From Bacteroidales bacterium (lineage in GTDB: Bacteria; Bacteroidota; Bacteroidia; Bacteroidales; UBA932): a stretch of 33,171 nt of DNA. The notes under the pieces are model-generated. The model saw only the letters and a program-made list of their open reading frames with translations, had not been told where the DNA came from and ran no database searches. The stretch is from NCBI GenBank assembly GCA_017469425.1, contig JAFUGJ010000028.1, positions 1 to 33,171 on the forward strand, written 5' to 3'. Positions 1-7,685 of this stretch are shown piece after piece. The first letter of the stretch is position 1; every line of letters begins with the position of its first letter. The translations under genes and the position numbers were made by a program.

Positions 1-1458
1 GCTGAGGACATCGCCCATCAGGCCGGTAACCATGTTGTAGCTGTCCCAGAGGCCGGAGCCTATGTTGAGGAAAACATTCCTGTGCAGGTCGTTGAACAGG
101 AAAATTCCAAGGGCCGACACGACGCCGAGCGCTATCAGGGCTACCTTTACAAGGGATTTGTCCATTATGCCCAGAAGTGCGAGGCCGCAAATCAGCACTG
201 CGCCCACAATCAGCAGGGTCCATCCCCAGGTGCTGACCGTCTTAGCGAAGCCGAATCGCTGCGTGTAGCATATCGATTTCACGACCATGGCAAGGCAGAT
301 GTGGAAAATACCCACTCCCACTGCGAGCACCATCTGGGCGTCGTATCCCGCGATGCTGCCGGAAATCATTATCTTCTTGAGGCCTTCCGGCACCCATGCA
401 GCTTCGTAGAGGTTGATTCCGAAGAAGGTGTGAAGGACTATGCCCACGACGAAGGTTCCGGCGCCGAGTATGCTCACCAGAGGGGCCATGTCGGCCATGG
501 ACGGAACTTTCTTCTTGAGGAACCATCCTATCAGCATCAGCAGTATGCCGTATCCCGCATCTCCCATGCACATCGCAAAGAACAGCAGGAAGAAGGGTGC
601 AAGTATGGGGGTAGGGTCGAATTCGTCATAGACCGGACGCCCGTACATGTCGGTAAGCACTTCAAACTGCCGGGAGAACCAGTTGTTCTTCAGCTTGATG
701 GGAGGATTGTCGGGAGCCGAGGCTTCTTCCTTCAGGCAGAACACTCCGCATTCTTCTATAAGGGCGTCAACCGCGGAACAACTGTCGGCGGGGGCGAATC
801 CTTCAAGTACGGCAAGTGTTTCTTCGGCTACGCTTTCGGCCGATGCCGCGGCAAGGGCCCGTTCAAAGTCCGACTCCATGGCGGAGAGCCCTTCCCGGAG
901 AGCGGGAAGTTCCGCTTTGCGTGCTTCCAGGGTCTTTCTGTATTCTTCCGCCCTGTCCTGCGCGGCGGAGAGTTCCGCTTCCAAGTCGGAAAGGTTGCGG
1001 GAAGGGGAGGGCAGTTCCTTGAGGGGGAATCCTGCATTGTCGCCCGCAATCACGAACCATCGTGTCCTGCCGTCGTCTTCCACAGTCTGGATAGCATATT
1101 GCGTTTCCCATGAAGGGTCGTATTTCTTGGATGCAACGCTGTAGAAGTGGAGGGAAATGCCGGTAGCCGCGAGCGCGTCGCGGTCGTAACTGCCCCAGAC
1201 CTTCTGCTCGTCTGTGGCTTTCTGCAGGGCGTCGCATTCGGCTTCAAGCCCTTTCAGAGTGGCGTCGCTGCCGTTTTCTGTCTCGGAAATGAGCTGGCGC
1301 CGTTTTTCGATGCTGCCGAGAAGAGCTGCGCTTGCGGCATCCACCGCTTTTTCGCTGCGGGTGATGTCCACCACCCCGAGGCTCTGAAGTGCGGAGAGGA
1401 ATCCTTCCGTGTCTGCACTGAGCAGGATGAAGGAGTATTTTGTCATTTTTTCTATCAT
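1..1458 (-). CDS. ntpI: V-type ATP synthase subunit I (partial, C-terminus beyond window)
   Basis: This is the membrane stator subunit (a/I type) of a V-type ATPase, which links the peripheral stalks to the ion channel. 486 codons are visible and the gene is cut by the left edge. It starts MIEKMTKYSF, as subunit I proteins usually do. Residues 1 to about 280 form a soluble, partly coiled-coil cytoplasmic domain. From about residue 284 there are successive hydrophobic segments, beginning at LAPFFLLFFAMCMGDAGYG, a typical start of the membrane half. The last visible residues, GLWDSYNMVTGLMGDVLS, match the conserved stretch just before the essential arginine helix, so that helix lies outside. 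The ATG overlaps the subunit D stop (ATGA), implying translational coupling. The ring subunit K is expected just beyond the edge but is not visible. Confidence 0.93.
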   Translation of the reverse strand, partial: MIEKMTKYSFILLSADTEGFLSALQSLGVVDITRSEKAVDAASAALLGSIEKRRQLISETENGSDATLKGLEAECDALQKATDEQKVWGSYDRDALAATGISLHFYSVASKKYDPSWETQYAIQTVEDDGRTRWFVIAGDNAGFPLKELPSPSRNLSDLEAELSAAQDRAEEYRKTLEARKAELPALREGLSAMESDFERALAAASAESVAEETLAVLEGFAPADSCSAVDALIEECGVFCLKEEASAPDNPPIKLKNNWFSRQFEVLTDMYGRPVYDEFDPTPILAPFFLLFFAMCMGDAGYGILLMLIGWFLKKKVPSMADMAPLVSILGAGTFVVGIVLHTFFGINLYEAAWVPEGLKKIMISGSIAGYDAQMVLAVGVGIFHICLAMVVKSICYTQRFGFAKTVSTWGWTLLIVGAVLICGLALLGIMDKSLVKVALIALGVVSALGIFLFNDLHRNVFLNIGSGLWDSYNMVTGLMGDVLS

Positions 1459-2063
1459 AGGGCTTCCTCCTCTTCTTCTTCCGCGTGGCGGGTCTTGACA
1501 ATCTTGGACGAGGCTTTGCTGAGGTTCTCCTCGTCCTCCATATACCTCTTAATCTTACGGATGGCCTCCTGGTATCCCGGAATCTGCACCTTTTCGTAAA
1601 GATTCACTTTCTGGGTGGTTTTCTTGCGCTGGAAATCGAGGATACGGCGCTTTTGCTCGTACACCTCGCTCTCAAGCCCGAGGCGGGTGAGTTCCTGGAG
1701 GATGCGCACCCCGTCGGCATACCATGCAGGCTTTACGAAGGCGTTGAAGGGCTGCAGCTCATAATGGACTGCATCGAGCTGAGGGCATTTTACGCCTGCC
1801 ACCTTCACTTCCTTGAGGTCGATGTCGGTGATGCGTATCAGGCCGGGCTCAAACTCGTTCCAGAGGGCGGCGAGATAGTCGTAGCGCTGCAGCGACTCTT
1901 CCAGCTCCCGGGCGAGTTTTTCCGATTCGCGCTTCGCCTCCAGCACGCTGACCCGCAGGGCCGACTCCTTGTTCTTGAGAGTCGGCAATGCCTTCTGGCG
2001 CACCTTCAGCTGCTTGCCGAGGTTCGTAAGGGAGGTTTTGTTATATTGGAACTTGATAGCCAT
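1455..2063 (-). CDS. ntpD: V-type ATP synthase subunit D
   Basis: This is the central rotor shaft subunit of the V1 sector, which transmits rotation from the A3B3 head to the membrane ring. The 202-residue protein starts MAIKFQYNKTSLTNLGKQLK. It is made of two long helices (about residues 10-75 and 120-190) that would form the antiparallel coiled coil of the family, and it ends in an unusual run of glutamates. I chose the ATG at 2063 rather than an in-frame ATG 12 bases upstream because MAIKFQYNKT fits the family and because it overlaps the subunit B stop by one base (TAATG). The 3' end overlaps subunit I by 4 nt. The order E, C-like, A, B, D, I is typical of Bacteroidetes V-ATPase operons. 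Confidence 0.93.
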   Translation of the reverse strand: MAIKFQYNKTSLTNLGKQLKVRQKALPTLKNKESALRVSVLEAKRESEKLARELEESLQRYDYLAALWNEFEPGLIRITDIDLKEVKVAGVKCPQLDAVHYELQPFNAFVKPAWYADGVRILQELTRLGLESEVYEQKRRILDFQRKKTTQKVNLYEKVQIPGYQEAIRKIKRYMEDEENLSKASSKIVKTRHAEEEEEEAL

Positions 2064-3382
2064 TATGCCTTCCAATATTTATCGATAAGGGCCTGCTTGA
2101 TGCCTGTCTCTTCCGCTTTGAAGTGCTTGGAAAACAGCTTCCACGCCGTATCGAGCATTTCGTCGATGGTGATGTTGACATCGATGCTGAGCAGTTCCAC
2201 CGCGTAGTCCTTCGCGTAGTCGAGGCAGCGCAGGTCGTAGTCGGAAAGGTCGAAGCCGTTTTCCAGCTTGGTCTTGGCATTCTGGGCATCGGCGTAAAGG
2301 CGCACGCCCGCATTCATCACCTGAGAATGGTCCTCGCGGGTCTTCTTCCCCTGAACGAGCTGCTTGAGTCGGCTCAGGGACCTGAACGGGTCCACGATAA
2401 CCTTTCCGGTGTCGGAATCGGCACGAAGGAAAAGCTGGCCTTCGGTGATGTATCCGGTGTTGTCCGGGATGGCGTGGGTGATGTCACCGTCGTTCAGGGT
2501 GGTGACTGCAATGATGGTGATGGAGCCGCCGCTCGGAAGCTGCACGGCCTTCTCGTAAATCTTTGCAAGATCGGAATAGAGCGAACCCGGCATGGAATCC
2601 TTTGAAGGAATCTGGTCCATGCGGTTGCTCACGATTGAAAGGGCATCGGCATAAAGTGTCATGTCGGTAAGCAGCACCAGCACCTTTTCGTTCTTGTCAA
2701 CCGCAAAGTACTCCGCTGCGGCAAGGGCCATGTCGGGGATGAGCAGACGCTCTACAGGAGGTTCCTCGGTGGTGTTCACGAACGAGACAATCTTGTCCAG
2801 CGCTCCGGCGCTTTCGAAAGCGTGGCGGAAGAACAGATAGTCGTCGTTGCTCAGGCCCATGCCTCCAAGGATAATCTTGTCCACATCGGCACGCAGCGCC
2901 ACATCGGCCATTACCTGGTTGTACGGCTGGTCCGGGTCGGCAAAGAAAGGAATCTTCTGCCCGGACACGAGGGTGTTGTTGAGGTCGATGCCCGCGATGC
3001 CGGTGGGAATCAGTTCTGAAGGCTGGCGGCGCTTGTAGGGATTTACCGAAGGGCCTCCCGCCTCGCGTTCTTCGCCTTCAATCTCGGGGCCTCCGTCGAT
3101 AGGCGAGCCATAAGCGTTGAAGAACCGTCCGGAAAGCTGGTCGCTCACCTTCAGGGTGGGGGGAGCGCCGCGGAAACTCACTTCCGCATTCGTGGGGATG
3201 CCTTCGGTGCCTGCAAACACCTGCAGGGTCACGAGGTCGCCCTTGGTCTTCACCACCTGGGCAAGACGCCCTTCCACGGTGGCGAGTTCGTCGTTGCTCA
3301 CGCCCGAGGCATGCAGCGAAACTGTGGCCTTGGTGATGGCCTCGAGCTTTGTGTATATTTTCTGGAATGCTTTAGTTGCCAT
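2063..3382 (-). CDS. ntpB: V-type ATP synthase subunit B
   Basis: This is the non-catalytic nucleotide-binding subunit, which alternates with subunit A in the V1 hexamer. The 439-residue protein starts MATKAFQKIYTKLEAITKA. It has the beta-barrel domain at about 10-85, the conserved GRFFNAYGSPIDGGP segment, and the central region with SGQKIPFFADPDQPYNQ. As expected for B subunits, there is no true GxxGxGKT P-loop here. The LLTDMTLYADALSIVSNRMDQIPS stretch near residue 240 is the family signature. An ATG 42 bases upstream is in frame, but the chosen start fits family length. It overlaps the end of subunit A by 11 bases. No clear Shine-Dalgarno sequence is visible, which is usual in Bacteroidetes. 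Confidence 0.95.
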   Translation of the reverse strand: MATKAFQKIYTKLEAITKATVSLHASGVSNDELATVEGRLAQVVKTKGDLVTLQVFAGTEGIPTNAEVSFRGAPPTLKVSDQLSGRFFNAYGSPIDGGPEIEGEEREAGGPSVNPYKRRQPSELIPTGIAGIDLNNTLVSGQKIPFFADPDQPYNQVMADVALRADVDKIILGGMGLSNDDYLFFRHAFESAGALDKIVSFVNTTEEPPVERLLIPDMALAAAEYFAVDKNEKVLVLLTDMTLYADALSIVSNRMDQIPSKDSMPGSLYSDLAKIYEKAVQLPSGGSITIIAVTTLNDGDITHAIPDNTGYITEGQLFLRADSDTGKVIVDPFRSLSRLKQLVQGKKTREDHSQVMNAGVRLYADAQNAKTKLENGFDLSDYDLRCLDYAKDYAVELLSIDVNITIDEMLDTAWKLFSKHFKAEETGIKQALIDKYWKA

Positions 3383-5126
3383 TTTCTTCGAGGATTGAGC
3401 TGAGTTGTGTACGGAACTTTTCAAATTCGGGCGAACCCCATTTGCTGTAGTTCATCTGGCGCAGGATGTTGATGAGGCGTTTGAAGTATGCGCTGCACTG
3501 CTCGTAGTTTTCGAAAGAGAACTGCCGGTCGCAGATTTCGAGAATCAGGTCGAGCATGAACTTCTGGCGCTCTATGGGGCATAGGCTGTCGACGGGGTCG
3601 AATCCGTCCTGCTGGAGGAATGCGAAGTCGATGAGCTCGCTCTTCCAGAAGGTTTCGTGGTAGCTCATGGGCACGCCGTCGTCGCCGAGGATGTTGATCT
3701 GGTCGGACATTTCCTTGCCGCGGAGCACCAGTGTCTTGGCGCGGACAACTTTCTCCACCCAGCCTTTCTCTATCTTTTCGTCGAGATACGCCACGATTTC
3801 GGGATATTCCAGATACTTGGAATAGGAGTCGATGGGGTTCACGGCGGGGTAGCGCTTCTGGTCGGCGCGGGCCTGCTCAAGTGCGTAGAAGCAGCGGGCG
3901 GCCTTCTTGGTGGACTCCGTGACGGGTTCCTTCAAGTTGCCGCCTGCGGGGGATACTGTTCCTATGAAGGTGACCGCTCCGGTCTTGCCGTTGTTCAGCA
4001 CCACCATGCCTGCGCGGGCGTAGAAATTGGAAATGATGGCGGAAAGGTCGACCGGGAATGCATCGGCGCCAGGAAGTTCCTCCATGCGGTTGCTCATTTC
4101 CCTCAGTGCCTGGGCCCAGCGGGAAGTGGAGTCGGCAAGAAGCAGGCAGCGCAGGCCCATCGCTCTGTAGTATTCGCAGATGGTCATTGCGGTGTAGACG
4201 GATGCTTCACGCGCAGCCACCGGCATGTTGGAAGTGTTGCAGATGATGGTGGTGCGCTCCATGAGGTGACGCCCGGTATGGGGGTCTATGAGCTCCGGGA
4301 ACTCGGTGAAGATTTCCACCACCTCATTGGCACGCTCGCCGCAGGCGGCCATCACGATTACATCGGCCTCGCCCTGCTTTGCGATTGCATGCTGGAGCAC
4401 GGTCTTTCCGCATCCGAAGGGCCCGGGGATGAAGCCGGTGCCGCCCTCGGCAATGGGATTGAAGGAGTCGATTACGCGCACTCCGGTTTCCATGATTTTC
4501 TGCGGACGCGGTTTTTCCCTGTAACCCTTGATGGCAACCTTTACGGGCCATTTCTGGGTCATGGTCACCTTTACTTCGCCGCCTTCTTCGTCAATGAGCG
4601 TGGCGATGGTCTCGTCAATGGTGTATTGCCCTTCGGGAGCGACATCTTTTACGGTGTAACTGCCTTTGAAGGAGAAGGGAACCATGATTTTGTGAGGCAG
4701 CCATCCTTCCTTCACCTCACCGAGCCAATCGGCTGCAACCACCTTGTCGCCTGCCTTGGCAATGGGAACGAAATCCCATTTCTTCTCATGGTTGAGAGGG
4801 TCGGTATATTCGCCACGCTTGAGGAACACATCGCTCATGGTGGTGAGGTCGTTCTGCAGGCCGTCGTAAACGCTTGAAAGCAGGCCCGGGCCCAGGGTGG
4901 CCTCGAGCATCTTGCCGAGGAATTCCACCTGGTCGCCGCCGCGAAGTCCGCGGGTGCTTTCGAATACCTGCACGGATGCCTTGTCGCCGTTCACTTTGAT
5001 AACTTCGGCGAGGAGGTCGGTTCCGCGGAGTTTGATGTGGCAGAGTTCATTTTCTGCAACCGGGCCGTCAACCTGTACGGTAACGAGGTTGGAGACAATG
5101 CCTGTCACCTTTCCTAATGTACTCAT
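3372..5126 (-). CDS. ntpA: V-type ATP synthase catalytic subunit A
   Basis: This is the catalytic ATP-hydrolysing or synthesising subunit of the V1 head. The 584-residue protein has the N-terminal barrel (1-70) and the long non-homologous insert at about 110-190 that separates V-type A from F-type beta. The P-loop GPFGCGKT lies at 235-242, and the ARAGMVVLNN and TGAVTFIGTVSPAGGN stretches lie near 370-390. The length is normal for the family. The start ATG overlaps the preceding DUF2764 stop (ATGA). The first residues, MSTLGKVTGIVSNLVTV, are standard. Whether the coupled ion is H+ or Na+ cannot be judged, because subunit K is outside the window. Confidence 0.97.
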   Translation of the reverse strand: MSTLGKVTGIVSNLVTVQVDGPVAENELCHIKLRGTDLLAEVIKVNGDKASVQVFESTRGLRGGDQVEFLGKMLEATLGPGLLSSVYDGLQNDLTTMSDVFLKRGEYTDPLNHEKKWDFVPIAKAGDKVVAADWLGEVKEGWLPHKIMVPFSFKGSYTVKDVAPEGQYTIDETIATLIDEEGGEVKVTMTQKWPVKVAIKGYREKPRPQKIMETGVRVIDSFNPIAEGGTGFIPGPFGCGKTVLQHAIAKQGEADVIVMAACGERANEVVEIFTEFPELIDPHTGRHLMERTTIICNTSNMPVAAREASVYTAMTICEYYRAMGLRCLLLADSTSRWAQALREMSNRMEELPGADAFPVDLSAIISNFYARAGMVVLNNGKTGAVTFIGTVSPAGGNLKEPVTESTKKAARCFYALEQARADQKRYPAVNPIDSYSKYLEYPEIVAYLDEKIEKGWVEKVVRAKTLVLRGKEMSDQINILGDDGVPMSYHETFWKSELIDFAFLQQDGFDPVDSLCPIERQKFMLDLILEICDRQFSFENYEQCSAYFKRLINILRQMNYSKWGSPEFEKFRTQLSSILEENGN

Positions 5127-5710
5127 ATCTTGTAATTTTCTTTGATTTCACTAACCAGTTTGCGGAAGAGCTCGCGGCCTGCAGCCTCGTCGAGCCGCAG
5201 CCAGCGGTCCACAAGTTTCAGTTTGACTACGAATGCGAGGATGAGGTCGAGGTCGAAAACATCCATTTCCGTTATCCCGTCCACCGCCTTCCAATAGAAG
5301 TCGTCCAGCGCGCGTTCCCGGGCGAGGATGTCGTTTCCTTCAAGGATGGCGTCCACTTCGGCTTTGGCCTCGAATTCGGGATTCTCCCCGTCTTCCGTCA
5401 GGAGTACGGTATCCGTTCCTTCCGGACGGCCAAGGCTTCGGTTAAGATACTCCACCTTGGCGTTCCGCACACCGAGGTCGAGGGCGAAATACTCCCTCAC
5501 GAAGCGGTTTGCGGCGGCAGCGGCTTTAAGGTAAAAATCCTTTCCGAGCGCTTCGGGGTCATAACCCTTCAGCAGGAAATCCAGAGTGTCGTTGTCCTTT
5601 CGGCTCAGCTGCGCGCGGATGTCTTCGAGTATGGATTCCGTATCGGGGTGCTGCTGCCCGTCCTTGCCCAGGAAGGGGAGCCCGGCGATGATGTACTCGT
5701 AATTATTCAC
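5123..5710 (-). CDS. DUF2764 protein, C-like subunit of the V-type ATPase
   Basis: This 195-residue acidic, helical protein lies between subunits E and A, where DUF2764 proteins sit in Bacteroidetes V-ATPase operons. Family knowledge relates DUF2764 to the subunit C/AC39 fold that joins the rotor to the ring; I infer that role here from position. The YIIAGLPFLG start and the LDFLLKGYDPEALG and ALDLGVRNAKVEYLN stretches fit the family. The start codon appears to be GTG at 5710, because no in-frame ATG exists nearby. It overlaps the subunit E stop by 8 nt, so translation is probably coupled to subunit E. The 3' end overlaps subunit A by 4 nt. No separate F, G or H subunit is seen in the operon. 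Confidence 0.8.
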   Translation of the reverse strand: MNNYEYIIAGLPFLGKDGQQHPDTESILEDIRAQLSRKDNDTLDFLLKGYDPEALGKDFYLKAAAAANRFVREYFALDLGVRNAKVEYLNRSLGRPEGTDTVLLTEDGENPEFEAKAEVDAILEGNDILARERALDDFYWKAVDGITEMDVFDLDLILAFVVKLKLVDRWLRLDEAAGRELFRKLVSEIKENYKI

Positions 5711-6311
5711 CGAAGAGAAGTTTACGGGTTACGGGGCGAAGGTACTGCGCAATCAGTTCGTCGAAACTCTTGTCGGTAAGGCTCACGAACCATCCACCGT
5801 CCTTGGGGCCGATTGTAAAACCTCCTGCCACTTTCTTGCTGAAAGCGGCCTGCACATCGTTCTTGAGCGCCTTGGAAAGCTCGTCTGAAACCCAGGGTCC
5901 GAGTTCTGCCTTGAGGCTTTCGGGGAGGACGAGTTCAAGGTCTGCCGCTTCCGAGGCATCGAAGCGGGAGGCTACTGCCTTGATTATTTCCTTGATGAAT
6001 CCTTCATCCTTGAGTGCGGCCGAAACTTTTTCGCCGGTCAGTTTGCCGGTAATCAGATTCTCAATGTCCTTTTTGGTGGCCTGAAGGCACTGTGCGGATG
6101 CCATCTTGAGGTCGGATTCAACCTTTGCTTTCAAATCTTCGGCATCTTTTTCAGCCTTTGCGGCAATCGCCGCGGCTTCCTCTTTTGCCTTTGCCACTAT
6201 CGCGGCAGCCTCCGCCCTGGCGTTCTCCACCAGCTGCTCTCCCTCCGCCTTGCCTTTCGAAAGACCTTCGTTGTAGAGCTTCTCAGTGAGCTCCTGCAAT
6301 TTATTCTGCAT
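5703..6311 (-). CDS. ntpE: V-type ATP synthase subunit E
   Basis: This is the peripheral-stalk subunit that holds the V1 head to the membrane stator, and the first gene of the operon. The 202-residue protein has a long alanine-, lysine- and glutamate-rich helix at about 1-75, which would be the stalk coiled coil, with repeated AKAEKEA-like units. A globular C-terminal domain follows (about 90-202), ending in FDELIAQYLRPVTRKLLFGE. This two-part layout is typical of V-type subunit E. The start is the ATG at 6311, and a TATATTTG -7 box lies about 40 nt upstream. The stop codon lies inside the start region of the next gene, so the reading frames are tightly packed. Confidence 0.88.
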   Translation of the reverse strand: MQNKLQELTEKLYNEGLSKGKAEGEQLVENARAEAAAIVAKAKEEAAAIAAKAEKDAEDLKAKVESDLKMASAQCLQATKKDIENLITGKLTGEKVSAALKDEGFIKEIIKAVASRFDASEAADLELVLPESLKAELGPWVSDELSKALKNDVQAAFSKKVAGGFTIGPKDGGWFVSLTDKSFDELIAQYLRPVTRKLLFGE

Positions 6312-6349
6312 ATCTTATTGGTTATATTGTATTTGCATTTTACAGACTA

Positions 6350-6357
6350 CAAATATA
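6350..6357 (-). promoter_or_regulatory. Probable -7 box of the V-ATPase operon promoter
   Basis: Read leftwards, TATATTTG matches the Bacteroidetes -7 consensus TAnnTTTG. It would place transcription start near 6343, giving a leader of about 30 nt before the subunit E ATG. Only a weak -33 match (TTTTC near 6372-6376) is visible, so this rests on the -7 box and its position. The 223-bp gap between the divergent genes (6312-6534) otherwise holds only this and the opposing promoter box. Confidence 0.5.
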
Positions 6358-6507
6358 ACCATTTTGCTGAAGAAAACCTATTCTGCCGGGTCCAACTTTT
6401 CTTCCTCCTGCGGGGAATGTATGGGAAAGGGGTGTTTTTGGCGCAAATAATGCCAAATTACCAATTTGAGGACTGACAGGGAACAATGAAATTTGGAGAG
6501 TTATGCT

Positions 6508-6515
6508 TACCTTTG
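6508..6515 (+). promoter_or_regulatory. Probable -7 box for the GIY-YIG gene
   Basis: TACCTTTG matches TAnnTTTG. It lies 27 bases upstream of the ATG at 6535, giving a short leader of about 13 nt that contains AGGAG at 6517-6521. No TTTG is found at the expected -33 distance. The position argues for the ATG at 6535 rather than the in-frame TTG at 6493, which lies upstream of the promoter box. Confidence 0.45.
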
Positions 6516-6534
6516 TAGGAGAAACCCCAATTCT

Positions 6535-7410
6535 ATGACTACAAAGCAAATGACCGACCTTGTGGACCGGTATCTGGATTCCAAGGGCCTGAGTAATCCG
6601 AGCATCAGGAAACGTGCTGCCCGGAAGGTGCTTGGATTTATGGACTCCACAGGCTCTTTTCTGTCTGGTGGCCAGCTTGCGCTTCCTTCCGACAAAGGGA
6701 TTGTAGCATCAGCTTATGAGCGCCATAAGGGTTCGTCCCTCAACAGCGCGGAAAAGAGCGTCATTAACCATATCTACGAGCTGGCCGGATCTTCTGTCGG
6801 CAAATCCTCTCCACGCCCTGCTGTGACTCCCAAGGCAACGAAGCCGGTGGCCACGGCGCCGAAAGCCGTGAAAGGATTGGCTACTGCCGAGAAAAGCCTG
6901 CTGCAGGGAAACTTCATTTCCGTCGGAGCTCTGTCTGGTGAGATGGTTCCTGATGTGCCAGGGCTTTATTGCATCAAACTGCGCAAAAGTGTCCGTTTGC
7001 CCGCAAAGTTTGGGAAGGTTCGGGAAGATGGCGTCATCTATATCGGCCAGGCATCAACTTCTCTCCGTAAGCGGTTCTGGAAACAGGAACTGAATCATAT
7101 CGGCGCAGCCACTTTCTTTCGGAGCATTGGCGCTATGCTGGAGTATCTTCCTCCAAAGGGGTCACTAGTTGGGAAAAAGAATCAGAGCAACTTTAAGTTC
7201 AGCCCGGAGGATACGGAGGCCATTCGGCAGTGGATGAGAAACTCTCTGACTGCCAATTTCATTGCATTCTCCACGGAGACCATGGATGATGTTGAAAAGA
7301 AACTTATCGACACATACCGTCCGCTGGTAAATTACACCCATAATCCCGACTACAGTCGAGAACTGGAAGCAGTCAAAGATAAATGTAGAGAGTATGCCAA
7401 AAGCCAATAA
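6535..7410 (+). CDS. GIY-YIG nuclease-like protein
   Basis: This 291-residue protein has a GIY-YIG fold in its C-terminal half. GLY is at 143-145, YIG at 169-171, an arginine-rich helix (SLRKRFWKQEL) follows, and a VEKKLIDTYRPLVN segment near 253-266 supplies the family's metal-binding glutamate (E254) and its asparagine. The variant carries the FFRSIGAMLEYLPPKGSL stretch seen in uncharacterised bacterial GIY-YIG proteins, so a DNA-cutting role is plausible but not shown. The N-terminal 85 residues are helical and unassigned. An alanine-, proline- and lysine-rich linker (about 88-118) separates the two parts. The gene opens the accessory island and overlaps the next small membrane-protein gene by 17 nt, so the two are probably co-translated. 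Confidence 0.72.
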   Translation: MTTKQMTDLVDRYLDSKGLSNPSIRKRAARKVLGFMDSTGSFLSGGQLALPSDKGIVASAYERHKGSSLNSAEKSVINHIYELAGSSVGKSSPRPAVTPKATKPVATAPKAVKGLATAEKSLLQGNFISVGALSGEMVPDVPGLYCIKLRKSVRLPAKFGKVREDGVIYIGQASTSLRKRFWKQELNHIGAATFFRSIGAMLEYLPPKGSLVGKKNQSNFKFSPEDTEAIRQWMRNSLTANFIAFSTETMDDVEKKLIDTYRPLVNYTHNPDYSRELEAVKDKCREYAKSQ

Positions 7411-7681
7411 TCATATCGAGAAGCCCTGGTATCGGAAGTCCGGCAGCTGGGCTTGGATTACCTTTGGCTTGCTGGTGTTTACCGTCATTGTCACTCAGAT
7501 TATGGCTGACAATGCTGAAAAGCGGGCCAAAGAGAATCAGCAAAAGCCTCATACTTACAAAGAGCTCTTCACTCCTGAGGAGGCCAAGAGAATGGGCCTT
7601 GATTTGAAGATGGATGGCTCCGACATCGTGAAGCCCGACCCGAATTCCGCTAAGAGTGTCCGGAATTTCATCTTGCTTTAG
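7394..7681 (+). CDS. Small single-pass membrane protein of unknown function
   Basis: This 95-residue protein has one hydrophobic segment (about residues 19-37, WAWITFGLLVFTVIVTQIM). It is preceded by basic residues and followed by a charged tail rich in K, E and D, which suggests an N-in, C-out orientation. I recognise no family. The ATG lies inside the end of the GIY-YIG gene in another frame (17-nt overlap), a sign of coupled expression. The stop is only 4 nt from the convergent stop of the ATPase gene. It could anchor the GIY-YIG protein or act as a small toxin or immunity partner; both are inference from gene order. Confidence 0.6.
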   Translation: MPKANNHIEKPWYRKSGSWAWITFGLLVFTVIVTQIMADNAEKRAKENQQKPHTYKELFTPEEAKRMGLDLKMDGSDIVKPDPNSAKSVRNFILL

Positions 7682-7685
7682 CGTT

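Noticed and set aside
82-1113. 343-codon plus-strand frame opposite subunit I
   Set aside because: Subunit I on the minus strand reads through the same stretch with conserved motifs; the plus frame is a shadow of its GC-rich codons.
3657-4877. 406-codon plus-strand frame opposite the V-ATPase subunit A gene
   Set aside because: It is antisense to a gene with clear motifs, has histidine-, glycine- and valine-rich shadow composition, and has no family resemblance.
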